DNA of 62,040 nucleotides from CALFVT01 sp964513675 (GTDB lineage Bacteria; Pseudomonadota; Alphaproteobacteria; Caulobacterales; Maricaulaceae): positions 1 through 62,040 of the forward strand of contig CAZEOD010000012.1 in assembly GCA_964513675.1 (NCBI GenBank), written 5' to 3'. The notes beneath the pieces were generated by a model. It searched no databases. It worked only from the letters and a program-made list of their open reading frames with translations, and was not told the origin of the DNA. The first letter of the stretch is position 1. Each line of letters opens with the position of its first letter. Below are positions 1 to 8,089 of the stretch, piece by piece. The translations under genes and the position numbers were made by a program.

Positions 1-1644
1 GTTGCGGCGCAAGGCGGCATTGCCGCTTCACTTGGTAATATGGGGCCAGACGATTGGCGCTGGCACATGTATGACACCGTAAAAGGCTCTGACTGGCTGG
101 GCGATCAAGATAGTATTGAATATCTCTGCCGCGAAGCTCCCAAAGCGGTCTATGAACTTGAGCATTGGGGCATGCCTTTCTCACGCAATGAAGAGGGAAA
201 AATTTATCAGCGCCCCTTTGGCGGACATACAACGGAAATGGGGAATGGCCCGCCGGTTCAGCGCACATGCGCGGCGGCTGACCGCACAGGTCATGCCATG
301 CTGCATACGCTTTATGGCCAGTCCTTACGCAATGAAGCTGAGTTTTTTATCGAATATTTTGCGCTTGATCTCATTATGGAAGACGGCGTTTGCCGCGGCA
401 TTACAGCTTGGAAACTGGATGACGGGACGCTGCATCGTTTCCGCGCGCAAAAAGTTATTTTGGCGACCGGCGGTTACGGCCGCGTGTTCTTCAGCGCCAC
501 CTCCGCCCACACCTGCACGGGTGATGGGAATGCGATGGTGCTGCGGGCAGGTTTGCCGCTGCAAGATATGGAATTTATTCAGTTCCATCCCACAGGAATT
601 TATGGTGCGGGATGCCTGATTACCGAAGGGGCTCGCGGGGAAGGCGGCTATTTAACCAATTCCGAAGGCGAGCGTTTCATGGAGCGATATGCCCCGAGCG
701 TGAAAGACCTCGCCCCGCGCGATATGGTGAGCCGCGCGATGGTCATGGAAATTCGTGAAGGGCGCGGCGTTGGAAAAGATAAAGATCATATCTTCCTACA
801 TTTGGATCATCTAGATCCAAAAGTTCTCGCCGCACGTTTGCCGGGTATTTCTGAAACGGCTAAGGTGTTCTCGGGTGTTGATGTGACGCGCGAACCTATT
901 CCTGTTCTGCCGACCTGCCATTATAATATGGGCGGTATTCAGACAAATTATCACGGCGAAGTTCTGACGAAAAAAGGCAAGAATCCTGACGCGGTTGTGC
1001 CCGGTCTTATGGCTGTCGGCGAAGCGGCCTGTGTGTCGGTTCACGGCGCGAACCGTTTAGGCTCTAATAGTTTGATTGACTTAGTCGTCTTTGGCCGCGC
1101 TGCGGGGTTACGCTGCGGGGAGACGACGACGCCGAACCTAGAGCAAAAACCCCTAGCGCCTGATGCTGGCGACGCCTCAATCGCGCGGCTTGAAAAATTC
1201 AAGGCGGCAGAAGGCTCCAAGAAAGTCTCTGAAGTTCGCCTCAGCCTGCAAAAAGCTATGCAAGAACATTGCGCTGTTTTCCGCACAGAAGAGAGCATGG
1301 CGGAAGGTGTTAAGAAAGTCACCGAGATTGCTAACTCTATTAAAGATGTGGCGGTTTATGATAAGACAATGGTGTGGAACACGGATTTAATGGAAGCTCT
1401 AGAGCTTGATAATCTCGTAAGCCAAGCCATGGTTACGATGGCCTCTGCTGATAACCGCAAAGAATCGCGCGGAGCCCACGCACATGAAGATTATACTGAA
1501 CGTGATGATAAGGCATGGATGAAACATACGCTGGCATGGTATGATGAGGATAAAAATAAAGTCAAAATTGATTACCGCCCTGTCCATGATTACACCATGA
1601 CGGACGGAATTGAATATATTGAGCCGAAAAAGCGGGTTTATTAA
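1..1644 (+). CDS. sdhA: Succinate dehydrogenase flavoprotein subunit (5' end outside window)
   Basis: Flavoprotein of respiratory complex II; it oxidises succinate to fumarate and passes electrons to SdhB. The reading frame is open from base 1, so roughly the first 50 residues, including the dinucleotide-binding glycines and the FAD-linked histidine, lie upstream; the window opens at the AQGGI segment. Visible are the HPTGIYG and TEGARGEGG substrate-site blocks, PRDMVSRAM with the proton-relay arginine, HYNMGGI, and GANRLGSNSL near the FAD. The C-terminal domain is complete and ends in the usual short helical/aromatic tail. sdhB follows only after about 850 bp, an unusually long separation for one complex. 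Identity is certain; only the start is missing. Confidence 0.98.
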   Translation, partial: VAAQGGIAASLGNMGPDDWRWHMYDTVKGSDWLGDQDSIEYLCREAPKAVYELEHWGMPFSRNEEGKIYQRPFGGHTTEMGNGPPVQRTCAAADRTGHAMLHTLYGQSLRNEAEFFIEYFALDLIMEDGVCRGITAWKLDDGTLHRFRAQKVILATGGYGRVFFSATSAHTCTGDGNAMVLRAGLPLQDMEFIQFHPTGIYGAGCLITEGARGEGGYLTNSEGERFMERYAPSVKDLAPRDMVSRAMVMEIREGRGVGKDKDHIFLHLDHLDPKVLAARLPGISETAKVFSGVDVTREPIPVLPTCHYNMGGIQTNYHGEVLTKKGKNPDAVVPGLMAVGEAACVSVHGANRLGSNSLIDLVVFGRAAGLRCGETTTPNLEQKPLAPDAGDASIARLEKFKAAEGSKKVSEVRLSLQKAMQEHCAVFRTEESMAEGVKKVTEIANSIKDVAVYDKTMVWNTDLMEALELDNLVSQAMVTMASADNRKESRGAHAHEDYTERDDKAWMKHTLAWYDEDKNKVKIDYRPVHDYTMTDGIEYIEPKKRVY

Positions 1645-1695
1645 AATAGTCCAATTTAAATATTGAACATCATTTAAATCTTGCGTTATATGATT

Positions 1696-1774
1696 ATGCG
1701 GTAGATTTGCGCCCCACATCTCTTATCTGCCGCATAGCCCTGCAACCTCGGTTGTAGGGCTTATTTATGTGGGG
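1696..1774 (+). ncRNA. Candidate structured RNA: two hairpins closed by a pseudoknot
   Basis: Three helices can be read directly. P1 pairs 1696-1706 with 1725-1735 (11 bp, one G-U). P2 pairs 1737-1746 with 1751-1760 (10 bp, one G-U, loop CTCG). The P1 loop bases 1712-1719 (CCCCACAT) are perfectly complementary to 1767-1774 (ATGTGGGG), forming an 8-bp pseudoknot over P2. The G-U pairs mean the symmetry is better at RNA than at DNA level. P2 followed by TTATTT could also end sdhA transcription, but that would not explain P1 or the pseudoknot. It lies 52 bases after sdhA and 166 before the next ORF. I do not recognise it as a known riboswitch class. Confidence 0.6.
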
Positions 1775-1939
1775 TTCATAGGTCATCCCATATAGTCATG
1801 AGATGTTCCATGTCGCATAAGTTTCGCGGTAGAGGTGATGTGTTTGAATTATTTAAAAATTTATTAATTAATCACTTTACGCAGCGAGTTTAATAAGTTT
1901 AAGTTTTCATGGGGCATTAGAGATTATTGGATATATTTT

Positions 1940-2194
1940 ATGCTCCTTTTTAACCCGTCACGACAAGATGTTAAGCCCCATGTCCTTGCGGCATCGCCAA
2001 CACGGATATTTGTAAACGGCGCGGTTAAGGCATTATCTGAGGCCCCGCCGCAGCGTCAAAATCTGATTTTAGAAGATCTTGCGGATCAAATTGATTGTGA
2101 CCGCGATGCGCTGTCTTTCCTCATCTCCCCGCCTAAATCTGCGGCAGATATAGATATTGCTGTGCCTGATTTTAGCGCAGCTTTAATGGGATAG
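1940..2194 (+). CDS. Hypothetical protein, 84 aa, between sdhA and sdhB
   Basis: I do not recognise this product. It is an 84-residue soluble-looking protein without signal peptide or membrane segment: a basic/polar start, then a helical acidic region (ILEDLADQIDCDRDAL) and a proline-containing tail. Codon use resembles its neighbours (frequent GCG, CGC and ATT). No strong Shine-Dalgarno sequence precedes the ATG. The stop is TAG at 2192-2194 and the same frame stays open afterwards to 2413, where it encodes a membrane protein, so this may be the first half of a longer gene broken by a nonsense codon. Function unknown. Confidence 0.5.
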   Translation: MLLFNPSRQDVKPHVLAASPTRIFVNGAVKALSEAPPQRQNLILEDLADQIDCDRDALSFLISPPKSAADIDIAVPDFSAALMG

Positions 2195-2236
2195 GCCCTA
2201 AGATATTTAGGCGTTTTCACGGCGGTTTACGGCCTC

Positions 2237-2413
2237 ATGTTTATGCTTTTGCGCGTGCAAGATGTTGCGCTATTAACCCGCGCGATTATTAGCTTCGCCC
2301 TGATTGCGCTGACCATGTATCTGACACGTAATTTATCATGGTATAGCGGCGCATCACAGCCAAAACTGCGCCTTGAAGATGCGGTTAATCCACCGCAGAA
2401 AGCGTCTTTATAA
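2237..2413 (+). CDS. Small membrane protein, 58 aa (possible 3' half of an interrupted gene)
   Basis: The ATG at 2237 opens a 58-residue protein with one clear hydrophobic helix (residues about 9-28, rich in Ala, Leu and Ile) followed by a polar tail ending PPQKASL. The frame is open upstream to the TAG at 2192-2194, and the codons before the ATG (YLGVFTAVYGLMFML) also read as a good membrane helix. The original protein therefore probably had a two-helix hairpin and began upstream. No alternative GTG or TTG start was found in that upstream stretch. It sits 83 bp before sdhB in the same direction. It resembles no family I can name. Confidence 0.45.
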   Translation: MFMLLRVQDVALLTRAIISFALIALTMYLTRNLSWYSGASQPKLRLEDAVNPPQKASL

Positions 2414-2496
2414 TGCGCGGCAATTTGACGATTAAAAGGGGTTTCGATTTGCCGCATCTTGCCTTATAACGCAGTGATAAATTATCGAGGTGACTC

Positions 2497-3282
2497 ATGG
2501 TACAGTTAGCACTGCCTAAAAATTCGAAAGTTAATAAAGGCAAAGCTTGGCCCGCCCCCTCTAATGGGACGCGCGTGAAAACATTTAAAGTTTATCGCTA
2601 TGACCCTGAAAAAGGCGGCAATCCTTATTGGGATAGTTATCAGATTGATCTGGATGAGTGCGGGCCAATGGTATTGGATGCCTTGTTTAAGATCAAAAAT
2701 GAAATCGACCCGACACTCGCTTTCCGCCGGTCTTGCCGCGAAGGGGTTTGCGGATCTTGCGCGATGAATATTGGCGGGCGGAATACGCTGGCCTGTACTA
2801 AAGCGATTGATGATGTTGCGGGCGGGGCGATCACGATTTCGCCGCTGCCGCATTTGCCGGTTGTCCGCGATCTTGTCCCTGATTTATCGCAGTTTTATGC
2901 GCAATATGCCTCTATTGAACCTTGGCTTCATACAAGCGAAGCTGAGCCGGAGCCAGTAACGGAATATACGCAAACCACCGAAGACCGCGATAAGCTCGAC
3001 GGCTATTATGAGTGTATTTTATGTGCGTCATGTTCAACATCTTGTCCGTCCTATTGGTGGAATGGCGATCGTTATCTGGGCCCAGCGGCCTTGCTCCAAG
3101 CTTACCGCTGGCTAGTGGATAGCCGCGATCAGGCCGCAGATGCACGGCTTGATAATCTCGAAGACCCGTTCAAGCTTTACCGCTGCCATACGATTATGAA
3201 TTGCGCGAATGTTTGCCCCAAAGGTCTTAATCCCGCAAAAGCGATTGCGGATGTTAAAAAGATGATGGTTGAGCGCGCGTAA
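2497..3282 (+). CDS. sdhB: Succinate dehydrogenase iron-sulfur subunit
   Basis: Carries electrons from the SdhA flavin to ubiquinone at the inner face of the membrane. The 261-residue length is normal for alphaproteobacteria. The plant-type [2Fe-2S] cysteines are in SCREGVCGSCAMN and the following LAC (about residues 75-97). The C-terminal domain holds CILCASCSTSCP for the [4Fe-4S] centre and CHTIMNCANVCPKG for the [3Fe-4S] centre. The ATG follows a good GAGGTG ribosome site at 2488-2493. An intrinsic terminator lies about 30 bp after the stop, making this the last gene of its unit. Confidence 0.98.
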   Translation: MVQLALPKNSKVNKGKAWPAPSNGTRVKTFKVYRYDPEKGGNPYWDSYQIDLDECGPMVLDALFKIKNEIDPTLAFRRSCREGVCGSCAMNIGGRNTLACTKAIDDVAGGAITISPLPHLPVVRDLVPDLSQFYAQYASIEPWLHTSEAEPEPVTEYTQTTEDRDKLDGYYECILCASCSTSCPSYWWNGDRYLGPAALLQAYRWLVDSRDQAADARLDNLEDPFKLYRCHTIMNCANVCPKGLNPAKAIADVKKMMVERA

Positions 3283-3310
3283 AACCGCCGTTAAAGTCTG
3301 ACGTCATAGG

Positions 3311-3333
3311 CCCCGCAAATGCGGGGTTTTTTT
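3311..3333 (+). terminator. Intrinsic terminator of sdhB
   Basis: A perfect 6-bp GC stem CCCCGC/GCGGGG with loop AAAT is followed by seven T residues (3327-3333). It ends at the stop codon of the convergent acyltransferase gene and points in the sdhB direction. Confidence 0.9.
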
Positions 3334-4132
3334 ATGGCGGCGAGGTCTCGACGATGGCGCGTAAATGGGCCGTCGCCTCTTCGGCATTTTTAGATATGTT
3401 CTGGGGCGGTATAGGCGCGAAAAACGTCATCATAAAGGCTTGGTTACGCTTGTTTAAAAGCTCCCGAAACAGGGTGATGTCGCGCAGCTCATTATTCACA
3501 TAAGAAAAGAAATAATATAGCCAGCTATTATGGGCTTTAATCCGTAGCGGAACGACGGGCGCGCCGTATTTTTTGGCCACCATAGCGGCAGAGCTTTCCC
3601 ATGGCCGGTCAACAAGCCCCTTTAGCGTTATACGCGCCAAGGATCCTGAGGGGAAAATAACAAGGCAGCGCTCATCTTTTAGGGCTTCGCGCATATCAAC
3701 GAGTGTTTTTCGCGTTTTACTCATATTGCGTTTCGTCTTGACCCATTCAACCGGGATGATGAGATCGACCGCTTTGGGAATCACCCGCATCGCATCGGCA
3801 TTAGCGAGGAAGAGCAGATCCGGCCTTTTCTCTTTCAAGGCCTCATAAACGGCGACGCCGTCGGCTAATCCCGTTGGATGATTGGCAATTACCACGCAGC
3901 GCCCTGTTTCGGGAATATGGTGCAAGCCCTTAATATCAAGCTTAGGCGTCAAGCGTTTAGCCATCATCTCAAAGCTCTCATGTCCCGTCTTATCAGCCAT
4001 GAAATCGGCCATATCGACCGCGTCCTGATAGGCTAAGAGGCGGTAAAGTAGAGGGCGTATCAGCGCGAAAATACGGCGGCGAGACATGAGCTTTGTTGCA
4101 CGTTCAGCAATCAAATCATCAATAATGTGCAT
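3332..4132 (-). CDS. PlsC-type lysophospholipid acyltransferase family protein
   Basis: Probable membrane-associated acyltransferase of the PlsC/LPLAT superfamily, 266 aa. The catalytic block is NHPTGLADG (H85, D91), the H-x5-D spacing seen in hemolysin/OlsA-like members rather than the H-x4-D of classic PlsC. Block III is FPSGSLAR (about 160-167) and block IV has PVVPLRI. There is no multi-pass membrane domain, only a hydrophobic N-terminal patch (IRPLLYRLL). It is convergent with sdhB and divergent from the ArsC-like gene, whose correct start lies downstream so that the two do not overlap. The acyl acceptor cannot be assigned from sequence; a glycerolipid or an ornithine-lipid-type substrate is possible. 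Confidence 0.85.
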   Translation of the reverse strand: MHIIDDLIAERATKLMSRRRIFALIRPLLYRLLAYQDAVDMADFMADKTGHESFEMMAKRLTPKLDIKGLHHIPETGRCVVIANHPTGLADGVAVYEALKEKRPDLLFLANADAMRVIPKAVDLIIPVEWVKTKRNMSKTRKTLVDMREALKDERCLVIFPSGSLARITLKGLVDRPWESSAAMVAKKYGAPVVPLRIKAHNSWLYYFFSYVNNELRDITLFRELLNKRNQAFMMTFFAPIPPQNISKNAEEATAHLRAIVETSPP

Positions 4133-4210
4133 TGCAATATCCTACCGCCTGTTTTAGCGGTTTACGCGGCAAAGCCCCGTTTGGCAATAACGCGGCAAGG
4201 AGGTATTTTT

Positions 4211-4687
4211 ATGACGTTTAATGTTCTATTTTTATGCACGGGAAATTCCGCGCGGTCTATTTTATCTGAAAGCTTGATGAATGATCTTGGCAAGGGGCGG
4301 TTTCGCGGCTTCTCTGCCGGAAGCCACCCCAGCGGCCAGCCACATCCGGACGGTCTTAAAGAGCTTCAGCGCCGCGGGCATGACACTCAAGGCTATAGCT
4401 CTAAATCTTGGGATGTGTTCACAGGCGGTGAGGAGATGCATATTGTTGTGACGGTCTGTGATAATGCGGCGAATGAAATTTGCCCTATTTTCCCCGGCGG
4501 CCATGTCAAAGTCCATTGGCCCGCCCCTGACCCCGCGCATGTCGAGCCATTGGCCGCGCGGCAAGCTGCTTTTAGTAATGTTTATGATTTATGCCGCGCC
4601 CGTATTGAGGCGCTGATTGCACTGCCCGATGCGGCGTTGAGAGATAAGGCTAAATTACAAGCGATAGCAGCAGTGACGGCCACATAG
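4211..4687 (+). CDS. ArsC-like low-molecular-weight phosphatase/arsenate reductase
   Basis: A 158-residue protein of the low-molecular-weight tyrosine phosphatase fold, arsenate-reductase branch. The phosphate loop is C9-T-G-N-S-A-R15, matching CX5R. Further cysteines C83 and C91 (VTVCDNAANEIC) fit the disulfide relay of thioredoxin-coupled ArsC, and PDP near residue 110 supplies the general-acid aspartate. An earlier in-frame ATG exists at 4127, but AAGGAGGT at 4197-4204 sits ideally before the ATG at 4211, and the longer form would overlap the divergent gene. No ArsR regulator or arsenite pump is nearby, so a role in arsenate detoxification rather than phosphoprotein dephosphorylation is family inference. 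Confidence 0.88.
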   Translation: MTFNVLFLCTGNSARSILSESLMNDLGKGRFRGFSAGSHPSGQPHPDGLKELQRRGHDTQGYSSKSWDVFTGGEEMHIVVTVCDNAANEICPIFPGGHVKVHWPAPDPAHVEPLAARQAAFSNVYDLCRARIEALIALPDAALRDKAKLQAIAAVTAT

Positions 4688-4725
4688 TCTCTCAAGCAAT
4701 TTTCTCTAGTTTCGGCCAATAAAAA

Positions 4726-4754
4726 AGCCGCCCCCGAGATCATCGAGGGCGGCT
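4726..4754. terminator. Bidirectional terminator between convergent genes
   Basis: AGCCGCCC (4726-4733) pairs perfectly with GGGCGGCT (4747-4754), extended inside by CGA/TCG. An A run (4721-4726) lies on the left and TTATATTTTA on the right, so it can serve the ArsC-like gene on plus and the channel gene on minus. Confidence 0.8.
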
Positions 4755-4779
4755 TATATTTTATGTTAAAGGGCGTGGT

Positions 4780-5967
4780 TTATTTAAACCAGCTACCCAG
4801 CTTTTTGCTAGCCCATTCGCGGCCACCTAGACCAAAGGCAATCGCGCCGCCAACGCCGGCTGCGAAAGCCGCTGCGCCAAGGCTGTAACTAAAGGCTGTA
4901 TCAACAATCTTCTCACCAAGTTCCATTGAGCGAAGACCCATGAAGGTGAAGATTACGATAGCGGCATATTTAATAATCATGCCAGCCATATTGCCAGATG
5001 TTTGCGTGACAATTTTCGAGATGAAATTGGCGATGAACAAGCCTGCACCAATGATAATCGCGCCGAGAACAACACGTCCACCCACTTCAAGAAGCGTGTT
5101 GAAGATATTGGTAAGCTCAGGAATACCGAGCGCTTTCATTGCCGCTGTCAGGCCCATCAATAAGATACCGATAAAGGCAACATTTGAGATGATTTTAGAC
5201 GGGACAACATTAGACGCTGTATCGCCGTCAAGACTACCAAGAGCTTTAAGTGAGTTATCAACACCAAGCGCTGGAAGCGTGCTTTGTGCCAAATTTGAGA
5301 CAAAGCGGGCAATAAAGACAGCAATCGCGAGTATAACGGCGGCACCAATGATGCTTGGGATATAATCTAGAACTGTGCTGAGCATGTTAGAGACGGGCTC
5401 TGTAATGCCGGGAATATCCCAGATACCAATTGCGGTAATACCGAAGAAGATCATAACGATAGCGCTGGCAAGACCACCCAGACTCCGCGCAATATTATTC
5501 GGTGTGGAATCGCCATCTGCACCGGCAATACCAAAGCGGGATGCGAGATTGTCAACCTGTGCCGCTTCAAGCGTACTTGTAAGCGCTTCTTTGACAACTT
5601 TCGCCATCATCGCACCAATCGCGAGAACAACGACACCAACAGCAAGCTGCGGTAGATATTCATAAACGCTATTTAGCATGCCTTTGATCGGCTCAAGTGC
5701 GTCACTCACAAGTGGGAATTGTGATAGTCCCATCAGAATGAAAATAAGCCAGACGACCCAAAAGACGGCTTTTGATAATGATTTACCAATATTGCCGCCA
5801 GTGGTTTGTGCTTTGCGGCCAAGGCCTGTGCGGTTGATGGCGCCTGATACGACAGCCGCGAGTATTTTTGATATGATATAGCCGACTATAATAATGGCTA
5901 ATGCGACGAGTGGCCCGACGAGCCAGGCTGGCAAATATTGTGCCAGCGATTGAGTAAGTTGTTCCAT
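4780..5967 (-). CDS. CmpX-like mechanosensitive channel family membrane protein
   Basis: A 395-residue integral membrane protein built from repeated 'conserved TM helix' units of the MscS-related/CmpX family. Hydrophobic helices recur (VGPLVALAIIIVGYI, LAVGVVVLAIGAMMA, IIGAAVILAIAVFIA, VVLGAIIIGAGLFIA), each followed by an amphipathic stretch containing S/T-L-x-ALGV or similar, showing internal duplication. The C-terminus has the glycine-rich GVGGAIAFGLGGREWA typical of MscS-like pores. I chose the ATG at 5967 because GGAGG lies 7 bases upstream; an upstream in-frame ATG at 6009 has no such site. Likely an inner-membrane channel for osmotic or small-solute flux. Confidence 0.85.
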   Translation of the reverse strand: MEQLTQSLAQYLPAWLVGPLVALAIIIVGYIISKILAAVVSGAINRTGLGRKAQTTGGNIGKSLSKAVFWVVWLIFILMGLSQFPLVSDALEPIKGMLNSVYEYLPQLAVGVVVLAIGAMMAKVVKEALTSTLEAAQVDNLASRFGIAGADGDSTPNNIARSLGGLASAIVMIFFGITAIGIWDIPGITEPVSNMLSTVLDYIPSIIGAAVILAIAVFIARFVSNLAQSTLPALGVDNSLKALGSLDGDTASNVVPSKIISNVAFIGILLMGLTAAMKALGIPELTNIFNTLLEVGGRVVLGAIIIGAGLFIANFISKIVTQTSGNMAGMIIKYAAIVIFTFMGLRSMELGEKIVDTAFSYSLGAAAFAAGVGGAIAFGLGGREWASKKLGSWFK

Positions 5968-6142
5968 GAAATCCTCCAGATTTATTGCCCCTCCAAGAGG
6001 CGCCCTCAATATTAACAGATGTTAACTAATATGTATAACAACATAAACCTAAGATGAACAGCTTTTACAGCAGATAACTGTGGGCTAAATTGTGAAGCTC
6101 TTTGGGGGTTTCTTCTTCATCCGGCATGGGGTAAATGGCAGG

Positions 6143-6250
6143 ATGCAATCGACGCCCGTTAAAAATAAAATTTTACTCTGGACTCTTGCGGGCCTCTCAT
6201 TCGGTCTCTTAGCCCTTGCGATTTTACGCCTTAAGGGAGGTGTCTTGTGA
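6143..6250 (+). CDS. Small single-pass membrane peptide, 35 aa
   Basis: The ATG at 6143 gives MQSTPVKNK, then a hydrophobic helix (ILLWTLAGLSFGLLALAIL) and a basic end RLKGGVL. Its TGA overlaps the GTG start of the next gene by four bases (GTGA), and the AGGGAGG sequence inside its 3' end is the next gene's ribosome site; both suggest real translational coupling. An in-frame GTG at 6092 would give a 52-residue version. It may be a membrane partner of the thioredoxin-fold protein. No family recognised. Confidence 0.55.
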   Translation: MQSTPVKNKILLWTLAGLSFGLLALAILRLKGGVL

Positions 6251-6888
6251 AAGCGGCCCCTTTGGCTGGCGGCTTAATGGCGGTTATGTTGCTATTTGCT
6301 GCGGCGCAATGCGCCGTGCGATTTGGCTTATCGGGGGGCGGGGGCGGCGTCATTGCGCTGGAAACAGCTGAGCCGCTGCTAGAGGACGTCTTAAATAATA
6401 TTGCATTTACGAGTCCATCATCAGGCTATAATGAGGCCGTACTGTATCAAATCTCTTTTCGAACCTGCCCGCCCTGTATTCAATCGCATGACAACATCCT
6501 GCCTAAATTACAAGCGGCAGGACTTGATACGCGGCTGGTCACGACGGCGCGTAAAGGCCGGAGCACAGAAAAAGAGCGCGCCGCAGTTGTTGAAAATGCC
6601 CGCCGTAAAGATTGGGCCTTTACGCAGGAGTGGTGGGCGGGGCGTAACCCCAACCGGTTTTATGCCGAGACAGAGTTGCCCGCTGTTGATGGAGATGCGC
6701 AGCGCGAAGCCGAGTTGCGGCAGCTACAAAATCATGTGTATGAACTGGCGAATGTTTTGGCGGCAAATGGTGCAAAATTTGCGTTTCCGACCTTGATTTG
6801 GAAAACGCAGGCAGGGGACTATAAAGCCGCTATTGGTTATAACCCGTCTCTGACGACGCAAATCCTATCTGATATTAGGGGCGGTTAA
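6247..6888 (+). CDS. Periplasmic thioredoxin-fold protein with CPPC motif
   Basis: A 213-residue protein with an N-terminal hydrophobic segment (residues about 6-25, signal peptide or anchor) and a thioredoxin-like domain. The redox motif is C74-P-P-C77, preceded by VLYQISFRT (the beta strand before the active site), and FPTLIW near residue 180 supplies the cis-proline loop. This suits a thiol-disulfide oxidoreductase acting in the periplasm, perhaps DsbC/G-like because of the helical insertion between the two. The GTG start at 6247 is supported by GGGAGG at 6236-6241 and by coupling to the small upstream ORF. It ends 3 bp before zapE, so one operon. The substrate is unknown. Confidence 0.75.
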   Translation: MKAAPLAGGLMAVMLLFAAAQCAVRFGLSGGGGGVIALETAEPLLEDVLNNIAFTSPSSGYNEAVLYQISFRTCPPCIQSHDNILPKLQAAGLDTRLVTTARKGRSTEKERAAVVENARRKDWAFTQEWWAGRNPNRFYAETELPAVDGDAQREAELRQLQNHVYELANVLAANGAKFAFPTLIWKTQAGDYKAAIGYNPSLTTQILSDIRGG

Positions 6889-6891
6889 ATT

Positions 6892-8001
6892 ATGGCAGGC
6901 CCGATTGAGACGCTATTAGAGACGCGGATTAAAGCTGGAGAGCTGACCCGCGATGACGCGCAAATTATGGCCGTGCAAAAACTAGATGAGCTTTTAGCTC
7001 GGCTTGAAAGCTATGATCCATCCCCGCCTTTATTGGCAAGGCTTTTTCGGGCGCCAAAACCGCCAATTGGACTTTATTTATGGGGCGGCGTCGGGCGCGG
7101 GAAATCCATGTTGATGGATTGGTTTTTCGAGGCTGCGCCGGTTAAGGCCAAACAGCGCGTTCATTTTCATGCCTTTATGATTGATGTTCATGCGCGCATT
7201 AATCTGGCGCGTAAAACCGTAACCGGCGACCCAATTGCGCCCGTCGCCAAAGAGATTGCCAAAGCGGCGACACTGCTTTGTTTTGATGAATTTCACGTCA
7301 CTGACATTACAGATGCGATGATCTTATCGCGCTTATTCGAAGCCTTATGGGGGCACGGCATTGTTGTGGTGGCGACCTCTAACCGCCCGCTTGAAGGGCT
7401 TTATAAAAATGGGCTGAACCGGCAGCTTTTTGAGCCTTTCCTTGAGATGATGCCGAAACATTTAATCATTCACGAATTTGCCGGCGAGACAGATCACCGC
7501 CTTCGCCAGCTCTCTGCGGCTCCTGTTTACTATACGCCCCTTGGCGATAAAGCGGATGCCGGCGTTGAGGCGGCGTGGAAACGGTTGATTGGCCCCGCTG
7601 TGCCCCGCGAAGCCTGCCTAACGGTGCAAGGGCGTGATATGTGTATTCGCCGCACGGCTGCCGGAACGGCGCGGGCTAGTTTTCAGCGCCTTTGCGGGGA
7701 GCCTTTAGGGCCGGCGGATTATCTCCGCCTCGCGCAGGCGTTTCAAACGCTTGTTCTGGAAAATGTTCCGCAAATGGGCCCGGATATGCGCAATGAAGCC
7801 AAACGTTTTGTCACGCTGATTGATGCCCTATATGAAACCCGCACCAAGTTAATTATGTCAGCCGCTGTGGAGCCGCATGCGCTTTATGTTGACGGCGCCG
7901 GCGCGTTTGAATTTGAACGCACAGCCAGCCGTTTGATTGAAATGCGAAGTCAAGATTACCTCGCCGAACGCCGCATTTGGGCGCAACAGGACAAGGCCTA
8001 A
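6892..8001 (+). CDS. zapE: Cell division protein ZapE (AFG1-type ATPase)
   Basis: A 369-residue AFG1/ZapE ATPase, which acts at the division site and on membrane protein quality control in other proteobacteria. The Walker A motif is GGVGRGKS (residues 65-72) after LYLW, Walker B is LLCFDEFHVTD with the family's D-E-F-x-V-x-D signature, and sensor/arginine finger segments VVATSNRP and LYKNGLNRQLFEPF follow. C-terminal ANEAKRFVTLIDALYE is also typical. Only 3 bp separate it from the thioredoxin-fold gene. In many alphaproteobacteria zapE directly precedes mdh; here a glycosylation operon lies between. Confidence 0.93.
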   Translation: MAGPIETLLETRIKAGELTRDDAQIMAVQKLDELLARLESYDPSPPLLARLFRAPKPPIGLYLWGGVGRGKSMLMDWFFEAAPVKAKQRVHFHAFMIDVHARINLARKTVTGDPIAPVAKEIAKAATLLCFDEFHVTDITDAMILSRLFEALWGHGIVVVATSNRPLEGLYKNGLNRQLFEPFLEMMPKHLIIHEFAGETDHRLRQLSAAPVYYTPLGDKADAGVEAAWKRLIGPAVPREACLTVQGRDMCIRRTAAGTARASFQRLCGEPLGPADYLRLAQAFQTLVLENVPQMGPDMRNEAKRFVTLIDALYETRTKLIMSAAVEPHALYVDGAGAFEFERTASRLIEMRSQDYLAERRIWAQQDKA

Positions 8002-8089
8002 ATATTTTATCCTGATTCGAATAGGAGCGGCTTCACGGCGCGGCATATAGCCTCGAAAGACTGACCCATATAATACTTAAATATTTAAT

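Noticed and set aside
1737..1760. Simple intrinsic terminator of sdhA only
   Set aside because: The hairpin has only a weak U-rich tail (TTATTT), and the adjacent stem plus loop-to-downstream pairing are better explained by a larger RNA structure; termination may still be one of its effects.
4127..4210. Earlier start for the ArsC-like gene
   Set aside because: The 28 extra residues do not resemble the family, and AAGGAGGT directly precedes the ATG at 4211.
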